DNA of 57,755 nucleotides from Gloeomargarita sp. SKYB120 (GTDB taxonomy: Bacteria; Cyanobacteriota; Cyanobacteriia; Gloeomargaritales; Gloeomargaritaceae): positions 22,464 to 80,218 of the forward strand of contig JANXAM010000007.1 of assembly GCA_025062155.1 (NCBI GenBank), given 5' to 3'. The notes under the pieces are model-generated. The model was not told where the DNA came from. It was given only the letters and a program-made list of their open reading frames with translations, and ran no database searches. The position numbers and the translations under genes are program-made. The first letter of the stretch is position 1. Every line of letters starts with the position of its first letter. Of the stretch, positions 1 through 8,212 are shown one piece after another.

Positions 1-546
1 AAAAAACTTTCTCCTACCAAGAACAAGATGAGCAGGAGCGACAGGCGTATCTAGAGAGAATGAAGGATGTGAAGCCGGAAGAAATCGTTTACATAGACCA
101 ATCCGGCATTGACCAGCGAGCGGTTTATGCGTATGGCTGGGGTGTAAAAGGGGAGAGAGTTTATGGCAAAAAGGTAGGTAAAAAACGTGAAAGGGTGAGT
201 ATGATGGGCGGTGATTATCTCGGGAGATTCATCGAGCCATTAACCTGGATAGGGAGCTGCAATTTACAGGTCGTTTTAACTTGGTTGCGTGAGTGGTTGT
301 TACCAGCAATTGGTCCTGGCAAAAAGATAGTGATGGACAATGCCAGTTTTCACCGGTCGGCGGCGGTTAGGCAAGTGGTGGAAGCGGCTGGGTGTGAGCT
401 GATATATTTGCCTAGATATTCGCCAGATTTGAACCCGATTGATTGAGCAAAAGGTGCGTGAGCTACAGGTGAGTGCGATCGAAAACTTGCAATCCTTGGT
501 CAATGAAACTATCCGTAGCTTATGTCAAGTTTTGTGATTTTAGCTA
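1..546 (+). mobile_element. IS630-family insertion sequence, 3' portion (copy 1)
   Basis: This is the 3' part of an IS630/Tc1-mariner-type element; its 5' part lies beyond the window edge. It holds the DDE half of a transposase and ends in TTTTAGCTA at 538-546. The same terminal sequence is seen, inverted, at the left end of a decayed copy (39907 onward). The other terminus of the family, seen at about 40630-40639 and 57551-57560, starts with a similar GCTAAAA motif, so the ends are short imperfect inverted repeats next to a TA dinucleotide, as usual for IS630. A 103-bp MITE-like element starts on the same TA. Confidence 0.85.
3..537 (+). pseudogene. IS630 transposase, 5'-truncated by window edge, frame change at 444
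   Basis: Cut-and-paste transposase with an RNase-H-like DDE catalytic core. The reading frame is open from base 3 through the edge; the first ATG inside is at 60, but homology-like sequence (a run of E and Q residues) starts before it, so the true start is outside the window. Catalytic residues visible: the first Asp in YIDQSG (codon 96-98) and the second Asp in VMDNASFH (codon 336-338). The third acidic residue should be in a PDLNPIEQK motif. Here the sequence GATTGATTGAG gives PID and then a stop at 444-446, while EQKVREL continues one base over, from 445, and runs to a stop at 535-537. A 4-bp tandem duplication (GATT) explains the shift. The decayed copy at 39907-40639 has the same duplication, so it predates copy divergence or is a translational frameshift site. 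Confidence 0.82.
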
Positions 547-647
547 TAGCTAAGCTGCTTTAGTTTGTTAGAAAGAGGAGAGAAAACCCAAAGGCGGGGC
601 CGTGCTCCGGGACTCAAGGGCTGACAACCATAGATGGCTTGGCTATA
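545..647. mobile_element. 103-bp MITE-like element, copy 1
   Basis: Short non-coding element with terminal inverted repeats TATAGCTAAGC (545-555) and GCTTGGCTATA (637-647), one mismatch between them, flanked or ended by TA. It matches 47964-48066 at 100 of 103 positions by eye. The outer TAGCTAA resembles the IS630 terminus, and its left TA coincides with the right end of IS630 copy 1, which suggests that an IS630-type transposase moves it. It has no reading frame of note. Confidence 0.8.
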
Positions 648-925
648 GAAACACTTGCCACTGCAGGCCGGGTTGGCGACCCGTTGAGCCGCCCAGTTAT
701 TGGGCTAGAGCAGAAGATAATCGAGTTATAGCCAAGCACAAAATGTGTGACACAAGCAGCACCTAGAACCCTTGGTGCTTCAGGGTTGGCCGCCACCCAC
801 CTGCGACAACTGTAGACCAAAAAAGTGACCCATTGGGAGCAGCGGGTGAGCCCATTGGAAAACCTATCAAAAAGCGGCAACTCAAGTGGTTAACCTAGCC
901 TTTGGCCGTTACGGTCATGGTCACC
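648..925. other. Gap without recognisable gene; holds hairpins and a diverged repeat
   Basis: No convincing gene. Two short self-complementary segments are visible: CGGGTTGGCGACCCG near 669-683 and a GCCCA/TTGGGC stem near 692-706. At 727-737 the 11 bases TATAGCCAAGC are the exact inverse of the MITE right end at 637-647, so the 79 bases between them are bounded by inverted repeats. A short open frame on the minus strand here lacks any recognisable motif. Confidence 0.4.
727..772 (+). repeat. 46-bp dispersed repeat, copy B
   Basis: The segment begins TATAGCCAAGCACA and ends GAACCCT. It matches the reverse complement of 20589-20634 at 38 of 46 positions by eye, including the first 14 bases exactly. 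The TATAGCCAAGC start equals the terminal repeat of the nearby MITE, so this may be one end of an older member of the same element group. Confidence 0.6.
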
Positions 926-1544
926 TTATTCCAGGTTCACGCGACGAAACTCCACCGTCCCCTCTTCGGGGTTGGCGGTTTCCGGTGGGACAAAGCGATA
1001 ACCAATGCGCAGCAGCGACAGATAGGACGTTTGGGGCATCTCGGTAAACGTGAGACTGGCGGGCGTTGGGACGTTAGCCACCGCAATTTGTCGGGCAGTC
1101 CATCCCCTTTGGGAACCAAACTGGGCGACAGCCGCCTCAAATTGCAACCCCTTGTCCGTAAAGGCCAAGGAGGCGGGCTGATCACTGGCTATCAACGTAA
1201 ACGGCATTTCCCTGTCCGTCAGGTTGGTTGGTAATTTCCAGGTCACACAGGACTTTCATGTCCTGGTAGCGGCAACCCTGCAGTTCAAAGCGAAAGCGCT
1301 CGTCTTTGCTGAGCACGCTCGCCACGGCTTTGGCTTTCGGTTGGACGCCTGGCGCTCCGACACCGGACTGTCCCTGGGGCGCTGGTTCCAGGCGCACTGT
1401 CTGCTCTCCCGGCATTGGTGGGGGAGTCTCTCGTGACCCCAACTGTTGGACTCCCCACAACGTCAGGGCAACGCCGCTAGCCATGCCCACCAGCACCAAC
1501 AGAGCCGGCCCCCACAGGTTGAACTTCGCTCTGGTACCCGACAT
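926..1544 (-). pseudogene. Single-pass membrane protein of unknown function, frameshifted
   Basis: The N-terminal half starts at 1544, has a transmembrane helix at about residues 11-32 and a Pro/Gly-rich linker, then a folded-looking part (FRFELQGCRYQDMKVLCDLE) that reads on in a second frame ending at 926. The break is a 4-bp tandem duplication, GGTTGGTT on the plus strand at 1222-1229. Removing one GGTT joins the frames smoothly as LEITN-LTDREMPF. The joined protein would be about 200 residues, anchored by one helix, with the rest probably outside the cytoplasm. I do not recognise the family. It could be a recent mutation, an assembly error, or a slippage-variable gene. Confidence 0.6.
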
Positions 1545-1601
1545 GACCGCTGACCAAGCCGTGTTCCTGCCTTGTACCCTAAGCCACCGTTGCAGCTCTC
1601 G

Positions 1602-2006
1602 TCAAGCCGACAGTCCCAGAACCATGCGTACCTGGGTTAAAAATTCCTTTTCTCGGGGAGCCACCCCATCGACCGCCAAAAACTCCTGGAGTTTCTGGTA
1701 AGCATCCTGGCGAGCCGCCGGTGTCGCCAAACGGTCGCGAATGGACTGCAAAAGCTGTAAACGCGCCCCCAGGTTTTCATAGGCCGTGCGAATTTTGGGC
1801 ATATTGCTTTGAACGTAAAGACTCAGCGCCATCCCAGATTCCCAAGGCATATCCAACAGTTGTGCGTTGAGGACATCGGTCTCAGCCACCGACAACCGGT
1901 TATCCACATACATTCCCAACAACAGCAGGTCGAGCAGGGCTTCGCGCTGGGGTTGCGCCGCCGGTTGAGGTTCTTTTTGCAAAATCGACCGTAGCCGCGC
2001 CCACAT
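1602..2006 (-). CDS. Small helical protein, TerB-like
   Basis: 134-residue, soluble, all-helical-looking protein. The segment LLLGMYVDNRLSVAETDVL near residues 29-47 resembles the TerB/DnaJ-like helical fold, where an acidic VDGxxSxxE pattern follows a hydrophobic helix. A second similar half, FLAVDGVAPREKEFL near residues 107-121, repeats the pattern, as in TerB domains. Function is unknown; TerB domains occur in membrane-associated stress proteins. It starts at ATG 2006 and lies upstream of the frameshifted membrane-protein gene, with a 57-bp gap, so the two may be cotranscribed. Confidence 0.5.
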   Translation of the reverse strand: MWARLRSILQKEPQPAAQPQREALLDLLLLGMYVDNRLSVAETDVLNAQLLDMPWESGMALSLYVQSNMPKIRTAYENLGARLQLLQSIRDRLATPAARQDAYQKLQEFLAVDGVAPREKEFLTQVRMVLGLSA

Positions 2007-2038
2007 GGACCGATACCGAAAACCGAGTTGCCTTTACT

Positions 2039-3382
2039 CTATCCGAAAAGGAAAAAGCGCACAACCACAAAAAGACACACGGCCCCCAGCTGGACTAGCA
2101 TCACTGGTATCCCGTAGACCAGGAAACGCCGGAAGGTTATCTGTCGGCCATGTTGCTCGGCAATTCCCGCCGCCACGATATTTGCCGAAGCCCCGACCAA
2201 CGTGCCATTCCCGCCCAAGGTCGCCCCGTACATCATGGCGTAAAAAAGCGGCAACACCGCATCGGGAAATTGCCCGTCAAACTCCGGTTGCAAAACAGCC
2301 GCCGGCGCTAAACCCACATTCACTACATACTGCTTGAGCAGGGGTACCATCGCCGTCACCAAGGGGATATTGGGTACCACGCTCGAAACCAAACCCACAA
2401 AAAAAACCAAAACAATGCAACCTATCAGAATATTCTGACCTAAAATCATACCCAAAACCCCAGATAAACTTGCGATGATCCCGCTTTTTTCCAGGCCGCC
2501 AATTAAGACAAAAATACTCATAAAATAAATCAACGTACTCCAGTCTACATCGCGGAGAATGTTATGAACTGTATCAATACTGCTATGGTGGCTAAGTAAT
2601 AAAGCAAGAGCGGCTCCCATCAGGGCCACCGCTGCTGGTGAAAGTCTTTGGGGTAACGATTCTCCCACCACAAACATCGTCAATACAAAGATGATAATGA
2701 CCAGACCCACCAATAGTACGCGCGGGTGATTGATCTGGGGATGAGGCAAGACCTCTAGATTTTCCAACTTCTTGCGCCAGATTTTAGGAAACAGAAAAGG
2801 GAGCATGGACACAATGACAGTCACGGCAATCACGCCCCCCAAGCTCAAGCGCCAGAGATAATCCATAAAAGTCAGGTTAATCGAATCAGCCACGATGTAA
2901 GTCGCTGGGTCGCCGACCATCGTCAATAGCCCCGCGGAATTGGCAACCATTACCATAAGAATCAACAGGGGCACGAAATCCACGCCGATATCTTGGGCCA
3001 GCGGGGGAATCAGGGGCGCCAGCAACATCACCGTCGTGGCATTGGGCAATACGGCGCAGACCGGTGTCGTGATTGCCACCACTCCCAGAAGCAAGTTGCG
3101 ACCACGGCCCTTTCCCAACCGCACCATCTGGACTGCCAGGTAGTCGAAAATTTTGGTGGGTTCAAAGGCCCGCACCAGCACCATCACCCCAAAAAACAAG
3201 GCCAGCGTGTTGTAACTGCGCCCGATGTAGCCGACAGCTTCCCCCAGGGTCATCACGTGGCAAAACACCAGCACCATGGCTCCCAACAGCGCTGCTACAG
3301 TCAGGTGCAGCCTCTCGGTGATGATCAGGGCAATGACGGCCAGAAAGGTAATCCCTGTAACCGCAACTTGCCAGTCCTCCAT
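2039..3382 (-). CDS. SLC13/ArsB/NhaD-like inner-membrane transporter
   Basis: About 447 residues with 10-12 hydrophobic helices along the whole length. The pattern, with repeated motifs such as NATTVMLLAPL in the first half and GNGTLVGASANIVAAGIAE in the second, is that of ion-transporter superfamily permeases (ArsB, NhaD, CitM, SLC13), in which two inverted halves each supply a re-entrant loop. Substrate cannot be told from sequence: anion, dicarboxylate or Na+/H+ exchange are all possible. ATG at 3382 is preferred over a TTG six codons upstream. It lies 32 bp upstream of the TerB-like gene on the same strand. Confidence 0.8.
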   Translation of the reverse strand: MEDWQVAVTGITFLAVIALIITERLHLTVAALLGAMVLVFCHVMTLGEAVGYIGRSYNTLALFFGVMVLVRAFEPTKIFDYLAVQMVRLGKGRGRNLLLGVVAITTPVCAVLPNATTVMLLAPLIPPLAQDIGVDFVPLLILMVMVANSAGLLTMVGDPATYIVADSINLTFMDYLWRLSLGGVIAVTVIVSMLPFLFPKIWRKKLENLEVLPHPQINHPRVLLVGLVIIIFVLTMFVVGESLPQRLSPAAVALMGAALALLLSHHSSIDTVHNILRDVDWSTLIYFMSIFVLIGGLEKSGIIASLSGVLGMILGQNILIGCIVLVFFVGLVSSVVPNIPLVTAMVPLLKQYVVNVGLAPAAVLQPEFDGQFPDAVLPLFYAMMYGATLGGNGTLVGASANIVAAGIAEQHGRQITFRRFLVYGIPVMLVQLGAVCLFVVVRFFLFG

Positions 3383-3435
3383 AGAAGGATACCGTGACAA
3401 ATTGCCGTTACTTTAACAACTGTTTACCCATGCCG

Positions 3436-5496
3436 TCAACTTGGGGTTTCCAGAGGCGGGGAAGCGGGGTCGGTGGTGTCTAGTGGCAACACTAAATCCA
3501 CCTGCTGGCGGTAGTAGTCCACTCCCTTGACCATCACCTCCATCTCCATGCCTACCGTGAAGGTCGCTCCGGTGCGCCGACCCACCAGCGCCTGTTGTTG
3601 AGGGCGAAATTCGTACCAGTCGTTGCGCAGCGCCGTGACGTGGACCAACCCCTGCAGCGGCGTGCGTTCAATCGCCACAAAAAACCCGTAGGATTCCACG
3701 CCGACGACCAACCCGCGCACCCTTTGTCCGGGCGACAACCGACAGCGATGGAGCCACAGGAGATGGGCATAGTCGTCGCGGGCCTGGCGATGCACCCGTT
3801 CCCGCTCTGGCCACTGGGAGAGTATTTGCTGGGCCTGGGTTTGCAGCTCCTCTTGCACCGACGGGGGCAACACCGGCCAGTCCACCCGCCCATGGCACTC
3901 GCTACTGCGCAGGTCCACCGTTTCCTTAGAACGGGAGCTTTTGCGGTCTTTCCCGTGGATGAACAAGGCCCACAGCACCCGCTGGTTAAACAGGTCGGTG
4001 TAGCGGTCGAGGGGAGCGACCCCGTGGAGATAGGGCGTGAATCCCGTCCCAAAGTGTTCTCCCGGTTGCAGGCTGTCGGTGGGAGGGGGCAAGATTTCCA
4101 GAAACAGGGTCTGCAACAGGGGCGCGAGTTCGTGGGACTGGAGCAAGGGTAACAGCGTGGTTATCTCCGGCGTCTCTGGCGCGGTCAACCCCAGGCTCTG
4201 CAACAGGGAACGATACCGTTGCCAGGCTTCCGGGTCGGGGGGCGGTTGCACGCGAAACAGGGCCGGGAGTTGCAACGCCTGCAGATGCCGAGCCAACAGG
4301 TGATTGGCCAGCAGCGCCAGCGCTTGGGCCACGCGCGCCTGCGGGTCGGTTTCCTGGCGGGGCAACCCGCTCGGATGCTCATCGGGCAAGGGATAGGGCT
4401 CGGTCAACGGTAAACCCACCGGCTTTTGGGTCCGCGCCACCCAGTCTGATACGGCTGTGACCACCTCGGGCGGCGGTGGCTCCTTCACCCGCACCCAGCC
4501 TGGTTCGAGCCGGTAGGTGCCCACTTGCCCTTGCGCGTCCAGTTCCACCCACAGCGACAGGCTGGGCCACTCCGGCCCCCAACTCACAGGAGGGGTCATG
4601 GGATAGATGGTATCCCCCAACCCAAACGTAGCCCCCTGCTGCCGAGCGTACCAATCCACCAGCGTTTCCGTCGGGAGGTAGGCCGTGCCGTCGGGAATAT
4701 GGATCCCCAAACGCCCGGGTTCCCAGGAAACCGCCAGCTTGCCCAGCCCCCAGGTTGCCAGTTCCCGGTAGTCCTGTCGCTGCGCCTCAGGCGGTTGAGC
4801 CGTCAGGGTTGCCGGTAATCCCGCCGGTGGGTTGGGCAGCAAATTATGTTTGCACACCACCAGCAGGGCCGGGTCGGCGCTCTGGGCATTGGGGCCTAAC
4901 ACCTGTTTGATGGCTCCCTGGGCGGGCATCTGGGCCAACGGGTAGCGCTCAATCGTCACGTACACCAACTGGTCCACCCACTGGCCCACCCCTTCACCAG
5001 GCAAGGCCACCGTGATGTTTAACCGGTCGTCCATCGGTTTGGCGACGTAACCCTGTTCCCCAGCCTTGACCTGGGCCACCAGAGCAGTAATCGCCCGTTC
5101 CAGCACCAGAAACACCTCCCCTTCGGGGCTACGGCGGTTGCGCCCCTTGCGCGTGACCTTGATCAATCCCCGGTCCCCGTGCCAGGCGGTCCCCAGATAA
5201 CGGGCGGGAATGTAAATATCGGCGGCGCCGGGTTCGTCTTGAACGGCCCAAAAACTCCCCCGGGAAAAGCGCAAGCGCGCCTTGACCATATCCGGCATCG
5301 GCACCCGCCGGTACTTACCAAATTCTTCGGTCACCAATGCCAATTTGGTCAGGACATCCAGGGCAATTTTCAAACGTAGGCGGTCGCTTTCCGTTTCACA
5401 AAACAACTTTTTGGCCAGCACCTTGGGCGCAATCAATTTATCCTCTGGCAAATTGCCCAAGAGTTCTCCAATCGAAAATGGCATGGCTGTTCCCAT
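3436..5496 (-). CDS. RNB-family protein without catalytic aspartates (Zam-like)
   Basis: 686 residues. The N-terminal winged-helix/OB-like part (about 1-200) and the RNase II/R-like core are followed by an S1 domain at about 600-675 (GQRVRGLVVGVESYGFFV). In active RNase II/R the core carries a TIDxxDAxDxDDA-type motif that binds Mg2+. Here the matching stretch at about residues 258-275 reads as KLAVSWEPGRLGIHIPDG, with the aspartate cluster absent, so exonuclease activity is unlikely. Cyanobacteria commonly encode such an RNB paralogue, named Zam in Synechocystis for acetazolamide resistance; the match in architecture is good but not proof. A role as RNA-binding scaffold is inference. ATG at 5496 has AGGA a few bases upstream. 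Confidence 0.7.
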   Translation of the reverse strand: MGTAMPFSIGELLGNLPEDKLIAPKVLAKKLFCETESDRLRLKIALDVLTKLALVTEEFGKYRRVPMPDMVKARLRFSRGSFWAVQDEPGAADIYIPARYLGTAWHGDRGLIKVTRKGRNRRSPEGEVFLVLERAITALVAQVKAGEQGYVAKPMDDRLNITVALPGEGVGQWVDQLVYVTIERYPLAQMPAQGAIKQVLGPNAQSADPALLVVCKHNLLPNPPAGLPATLTAQPPEAQRQDYRELATWGLGKLAVSWEPGRLGIHIPDGTAYLPTETLVDWYARQQGATFGLGDTIYPMTPPVSWGPEWPSLSLWVELDAQGQVGTYRLEPGWVRVKEPPPPEVVTAVSDWVARTQKPVGLPLTEPYPLPDEHPSGLPRQETDPQARVAQALALLANHLLARHLQALQLPALFRVQPPPDPEAWQRYRSLLQSLGLTAPETPEITTLLPLLQSHELAPLLQTLFLEILPPPTDSLQPGEHFGTGFTPYLHGVAPLDRYTDLFNQRVLWALFIHGKDRKSSRSKETVDLRSSECHGRVDWPVLPPSVQEELQTQAQQILSQWPERERVHRQARDDYAHLLWLHRCRLSPGQRVRGLVVGVESYGFFVAIERTPLQGLVHVTALRNDWYEFRPQQQALVGRRTGATFTVGMEMEVMVKGVDYYRQQVDLVLPLDTTDPASPPLETPS

Positions 5497-5627
5497 CTAT
5501 CCTGTGTTTCACTTTATCACTGCTGCGCAGTGATCTTGGCAGAAACCGGCCCCCTTGCTAAGATGATGGGAAAGAATGTAAGAATTCCTACCACCTTTCC
5601 TACAGCGAACCCCCGCAGGAGAGCGTC

Positions 5628-6305
5628 ATGGATGCCAGGACTCGGGAGAACGACACGCAACTGGACAGTTTTCCGGTGGAGTTGCTGGAGGACCGCTATC
5701 AATTGGGTCACAACGCCCTGTACAACCGGCTCAAGGGGCTGGGGATCAAACCCTTTAAGGTGAGCCGGCGGGCCTACATCACCGCCCAAGAGTTGGAGCG
5801 GCTCGACCGGTTGCACGAGTTTTTGCAGCAGGGGGGCACCATCAACGACTTTCTCGCCCAGGAACCGAATCCCCCTACCGATTTGAGCGTCAACCGCGCA
5901 GAAATTCCGGTGAATTTGACCCATCTGATCGGCACGGTGGCCGATGCGGTTGCAGGGGCGGTGGTGACCAGTATGCGCTCGACCGCCGGGGTGATTGCCG
6001 ACGCTGTAGCCCAGCGGTTAGCCCAACTCAAAGTCAACAGCGACCCCTTGGAGTACCTGCGCACCTTGGAGGAGGCCTATCGCAACGGCTGGATTCTTAG
6101 CACGTCGGAGGTGGCCCATCTGCTGCGGGTCGCGCCCCGGACGATTACCGAGCACGGGGAACGGTTTGAGGACTCCGGGTTTGTGTTTGTGCGGGTGGGG
6201 AAAAAACGAGGCGAAGTGGCCTGGCGAGTCGGCAAGCCGGAGGAACTGCCGCCGCCGGAGCGCTATCAACCCATGGACCCCCAGACCGGTTATCCCCAGT
6301 GGTAG
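5628..6305 (+). CDS. Putative DNA-binding protein with two helix-turn-helix segments
   Basis: 225 residues. The segment LLEDRYQLGHNALYNRLKGL near residues 19-38 looks like a helix-turn-helix, as does LSTSEVAHLLRVAPRTITEH near 147-166; the latter is followed by a wing-like basic stretch (VRVGKKRGEVAWRVG). The middle contains an Ala-rich helix (about 95-130). A good ribosome site (AGGAGAG) precedes ATG 5628. It is divergent from the RNB gene, with a 131-bp shared upstream region. I recognise no named family; a sequence-specific regulator or a partition-type protein is possible. Confidence 0.6.
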   Translation: MDARTRENDTQLDSFPVELLEDRYQLGHNALYNRLKGLGIKPFKVSRRAYITAQELERLDRLHEFLQQGGTINDFLAQEPNPPTDLSVNRAEIPVNLTHLIGTVADAVAGAVVTSMRSTAGVIADAVAQRLAQLKVNSDPLEYLRTLEEAYRNGWILSTSEVAHLLRVAPRTITEHGERFEDSGFVFVRVGKKRGEVAWRVGKPEELPPPERYQPMDPQTGYPQW

Positions 6306-6872
6306 TCAATCGGGGCCCTGGGAACGCCGGTGACGACGAAACTGCTGTTGCCAAGCCTTGGCCGCCCGCAACGCCAGCCACATGAGCATCAGGGCTATCA
6401 ATCCCCCCTGCGTCGGCGCTTGCAAGGCAAAAACGGTCAGCAGGGCACACAACCCGTCCTGCGCTAGGCCGACCCAGGCGGGAAATCGGCCCCGGCGGTA
6501 CAACCAGCCCGTTTGCACCAGTTGCAGCAACAAGGCCAGTGCGCCACCCACACAGCCCATCAGCGCGTGAAGACCGGCGGGCAAGCCCATCACCTGGGCG
6601 GTCATGACACCAATCAGCCAGCCCACCAGCGGACTCAGCAGCACCTGCAGGGGTTGCACCAACCGCAGGCCCCAGGCATGCAGCGGGGCGACCAATTCCC
6701 AAACCGCCCCAGCCGCTAGCGTCCCCAACACCAGCGCTGGCGAAAACTGGCCCAACACCGGTGTCTGCTCCCAGGTGTCCTCCCGCCGGAGCACCAGAAT
6801 CAGCAGCAGGGGGAGCGCCAACCGGAATCCACCAGCGGCGGCGGCGGCCAGCACGGCGAGAACGGCGGTCAT
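6306..6872 (-). CDS. DUF4126-type membrane protein
   Basis: 188 residues with about five hydrophobic helices and a glycine/alanine-rich pattern matching the DUF4126 family, whose function is unknown. The basic C-terminus (FRRHRRSQ) is probably cytoplasmic. It converges on the preceding helix-turn-helix gene with no gap (stops at 6305 and 6306). ATG at 6872. Confidence 0.6.
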   Translation of the reverse strand: MTAVLAVLAAAAAGGFRLALPLLLILVLRREDTWEQTPVLGQFSPALVLGTLAAGAVWELVAPLHAWGLRLVQPLQVLLSPLVGWLIGVMTAQVMGLPAGLHALMGCVGGALALLLQLVQTGWLYRRGRFPAWVGLAQDGLCALLTVFALQAPTQGGLIALMLMWLALRAAKAWQQQFRRHRRSQGPD

Positions 6873-6947
6873 CGCGCTTGCAACCCACGCCCTCCGGGAT
6901 ATGGAATTAAGATAAATTTTGATGAATCCCTGAGTTTCCGAGGGCCT

Positions 6948-7268
6948 GTGTCATCGCCTGCAACCGAACCAGCCTGGCGGGCGCACCTGGAACAGCGGTT
7001 GGCCCACTACCGCCAGTTTTACGGCGCCTATACTGACAACCCCCAAGCCTGGGAAGCCCAGCACGGCAATTGGACCGTGTTTGAGCACCGGGAAAAAGCC
7101 CAACTTCTGGGTGAAATCGGGCAAATTCTCACCCTGTTGCAGCGTCAGACCCTGCACGAGGGCCAGCTCGATACCCCCGGCGACCTGGAGTACTACTCCA
7201 CCGTCAAGGAGGCCCTGCAGGTAATCCGGGAATTTCTCGAGCAGCATCCCCCGCAAGCTCAGCCGTGA
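6948..7268 (+). CDS. Conserved-looking small helical protein of unknown function
   Basis: 106 residues, soluble, mostly helical and acidic, starting at GTG 6948. No motif is recognised. The frame is supported by its position in an otherwise empty interval and by codon use like its neighbours. Its end overlaps the end of the convergent dioxygenase gene by 10 bp. Confidence 0.55.
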   Translation: MSSPATEPAWRAHLEQRLAHYRQFYGAYTDNPQAWEAQHGNWTVFEHREKAQLLGEIGQILTLLQRQTLHEGQLDTPGDLEYYSTVKEALQVIREFLEQHPPQAQP

Positions 7269-7846
7269 AACAGCCAGGTGGTCAGGACGTACTTTACTCC
7301 CGTACGCACCGGCAAGGCCTGGTGGGGATGGGTGTAGTAGGCGGGAAAAACGACCACAGCCCCCTGTTGGGGTTTCACTGTGATATTTTGACGGTCGAAG
7401 TAGGTTTCTCCCCCAGTAAAGTCGTCGTTCAAGTAACCCACCACCCCAATATCGCGCGTGGGGATTCCCTGAGCCAGCTCGGCGCGGCGACTTCCTAAAA
7501 GAATGTTATCCACGTGGCGTCGGTAGAACTGGCCGGGGCGATAGCGCAGGATCGCAATCGCCTCCATGTCGTAAAACGCGATGCCGTAGTAGCGATGGAG
7601 CAGTTTCTGCACTGGTCGTAAACAGGATGCCAGCAATGCCTGGGTCGAGCGCAGCAGCGGTTGCGTTCCCCCCAGGTGCAAAATATCGCTGGAGCGGACC
7701 TGAGTGTCCACTGTATCCAGGAGAATCCCCGCCGTTTGCAGTTCCTGCGCCTCCACGATGGTCATCACATGGCGGCAGATGTCCGGCGCAATTACCCCCG
7801 GTATCCAGAGAATGTCCTGGCCCAACGGTATCAGGTCCAAACCCAC
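7259..7846 (-). CDS. 2-oxoglutarate/Fe(II) dioxygenase, prolyl-4-hydroxylase type
   Basis: 195 residues with the P4Hc fold. The iron ligands are visible: HVD (in FYRRHVDN, about residue 112) for the HxD pair, and a distal His in YYTHPHQALPV near residue 175. The 2-oxoglutarate-binding basic residue follows in GVKYVLTTW. The GGETYF motif before the distal His is typical. Substrate is unknown; bacterial members hydroxylate proline in proteins or free substrates. GTG start at 7846. Confidence 0.8.
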   Translation of the reverse strand: MGLDLIPLGQDILWIPGVIAPDICRHVMTIVEAQELQTAGILLDTVDTQVRSSDILHLGGTQPLLRSTQALLASCLRPVQKLLHRYYGIAFYDMEAIAILRYRPGQFYRRHVDNILLGSRRAELAQGIPTRDIGVVGYLNDDFTGGETYFDRQNITVKPQQGAVVVFPAYYTHPHQALPVRTGVKYVLTTWLFHG

Positions 7847-7850
7847 TGCC

Positions 7851-8120
7851 CTAGTGATTATCCGGCTCGTCCTGAAACCCCAAGTTCTTCCAGCTCTCTT
7901 TCAAACGCTTCCACAGTTTTTTAATTTCCCGGTAGGCCTCCTCGGTGGTGATTTTCCCCCCCGTTTCCAAACTACAAATAATCCCGACTCGATGGGCAAA
8001 CTCCTGTAAATTGGCGTTGAACAGAAACTTCTGGGGCGTGAATTCCCCGTGATATGTTGCCCGGGGGTAGATAAAACTTTCTTTGTCCGGCCCTGCTGGA
8101 GACGATTCGGGGTGGGTCAC
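7851..8120 (-). CDS. DUF7219-type small cyanobacterial protein
   Basis: About 89 residues from GTG 8120. The core reads YHGEFTPQKFLFNANLQEFA, then a conserved CSLETGGKITTEEAYREIK stretch, which I associate with the cyanobacterial DUF7219 family of unknown function. A TTG ten codons upstream would also be in frame, but a TATACT hexamer on the minus strand at about 8153-8158 would put the transcript start close to that TTG, which favours the GTG. It lies directly upstream of the dioxygenase gene (4-bp gap) and is probably cotranscribed with it. Confidence 0.6.
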   Translation of the reverse strand: MTHPESSPAGPDKESFIYPRATYHGEFTPQKFLFNANLQEFAHRVGIICSLETGGKITTEEAYREIKKLWKRLKESWKNLGFQDEPDNH

Positions 8121-8212
8121 CGCTTTGGTGTGGGTAAAAGGCCTACCCAATCAGTATATCATCCGGCGCAATTGCTCTAGAATTGAGAACCGTACGGAGG
8201 TCCACGGGCGGG

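Noticed and set aside
614-880. 88-residue minus-strand frame
   Set aside because: Spans the MITE end and a repeat; no motif, no ribosome site and no recognisable family.
6145-6888. 247-residue minus-strand open frame across DUF4126 and its neighbour
   Set aside because: Gly/Ala/Arg-rich shadow; the DUF4126 frame explains the region.
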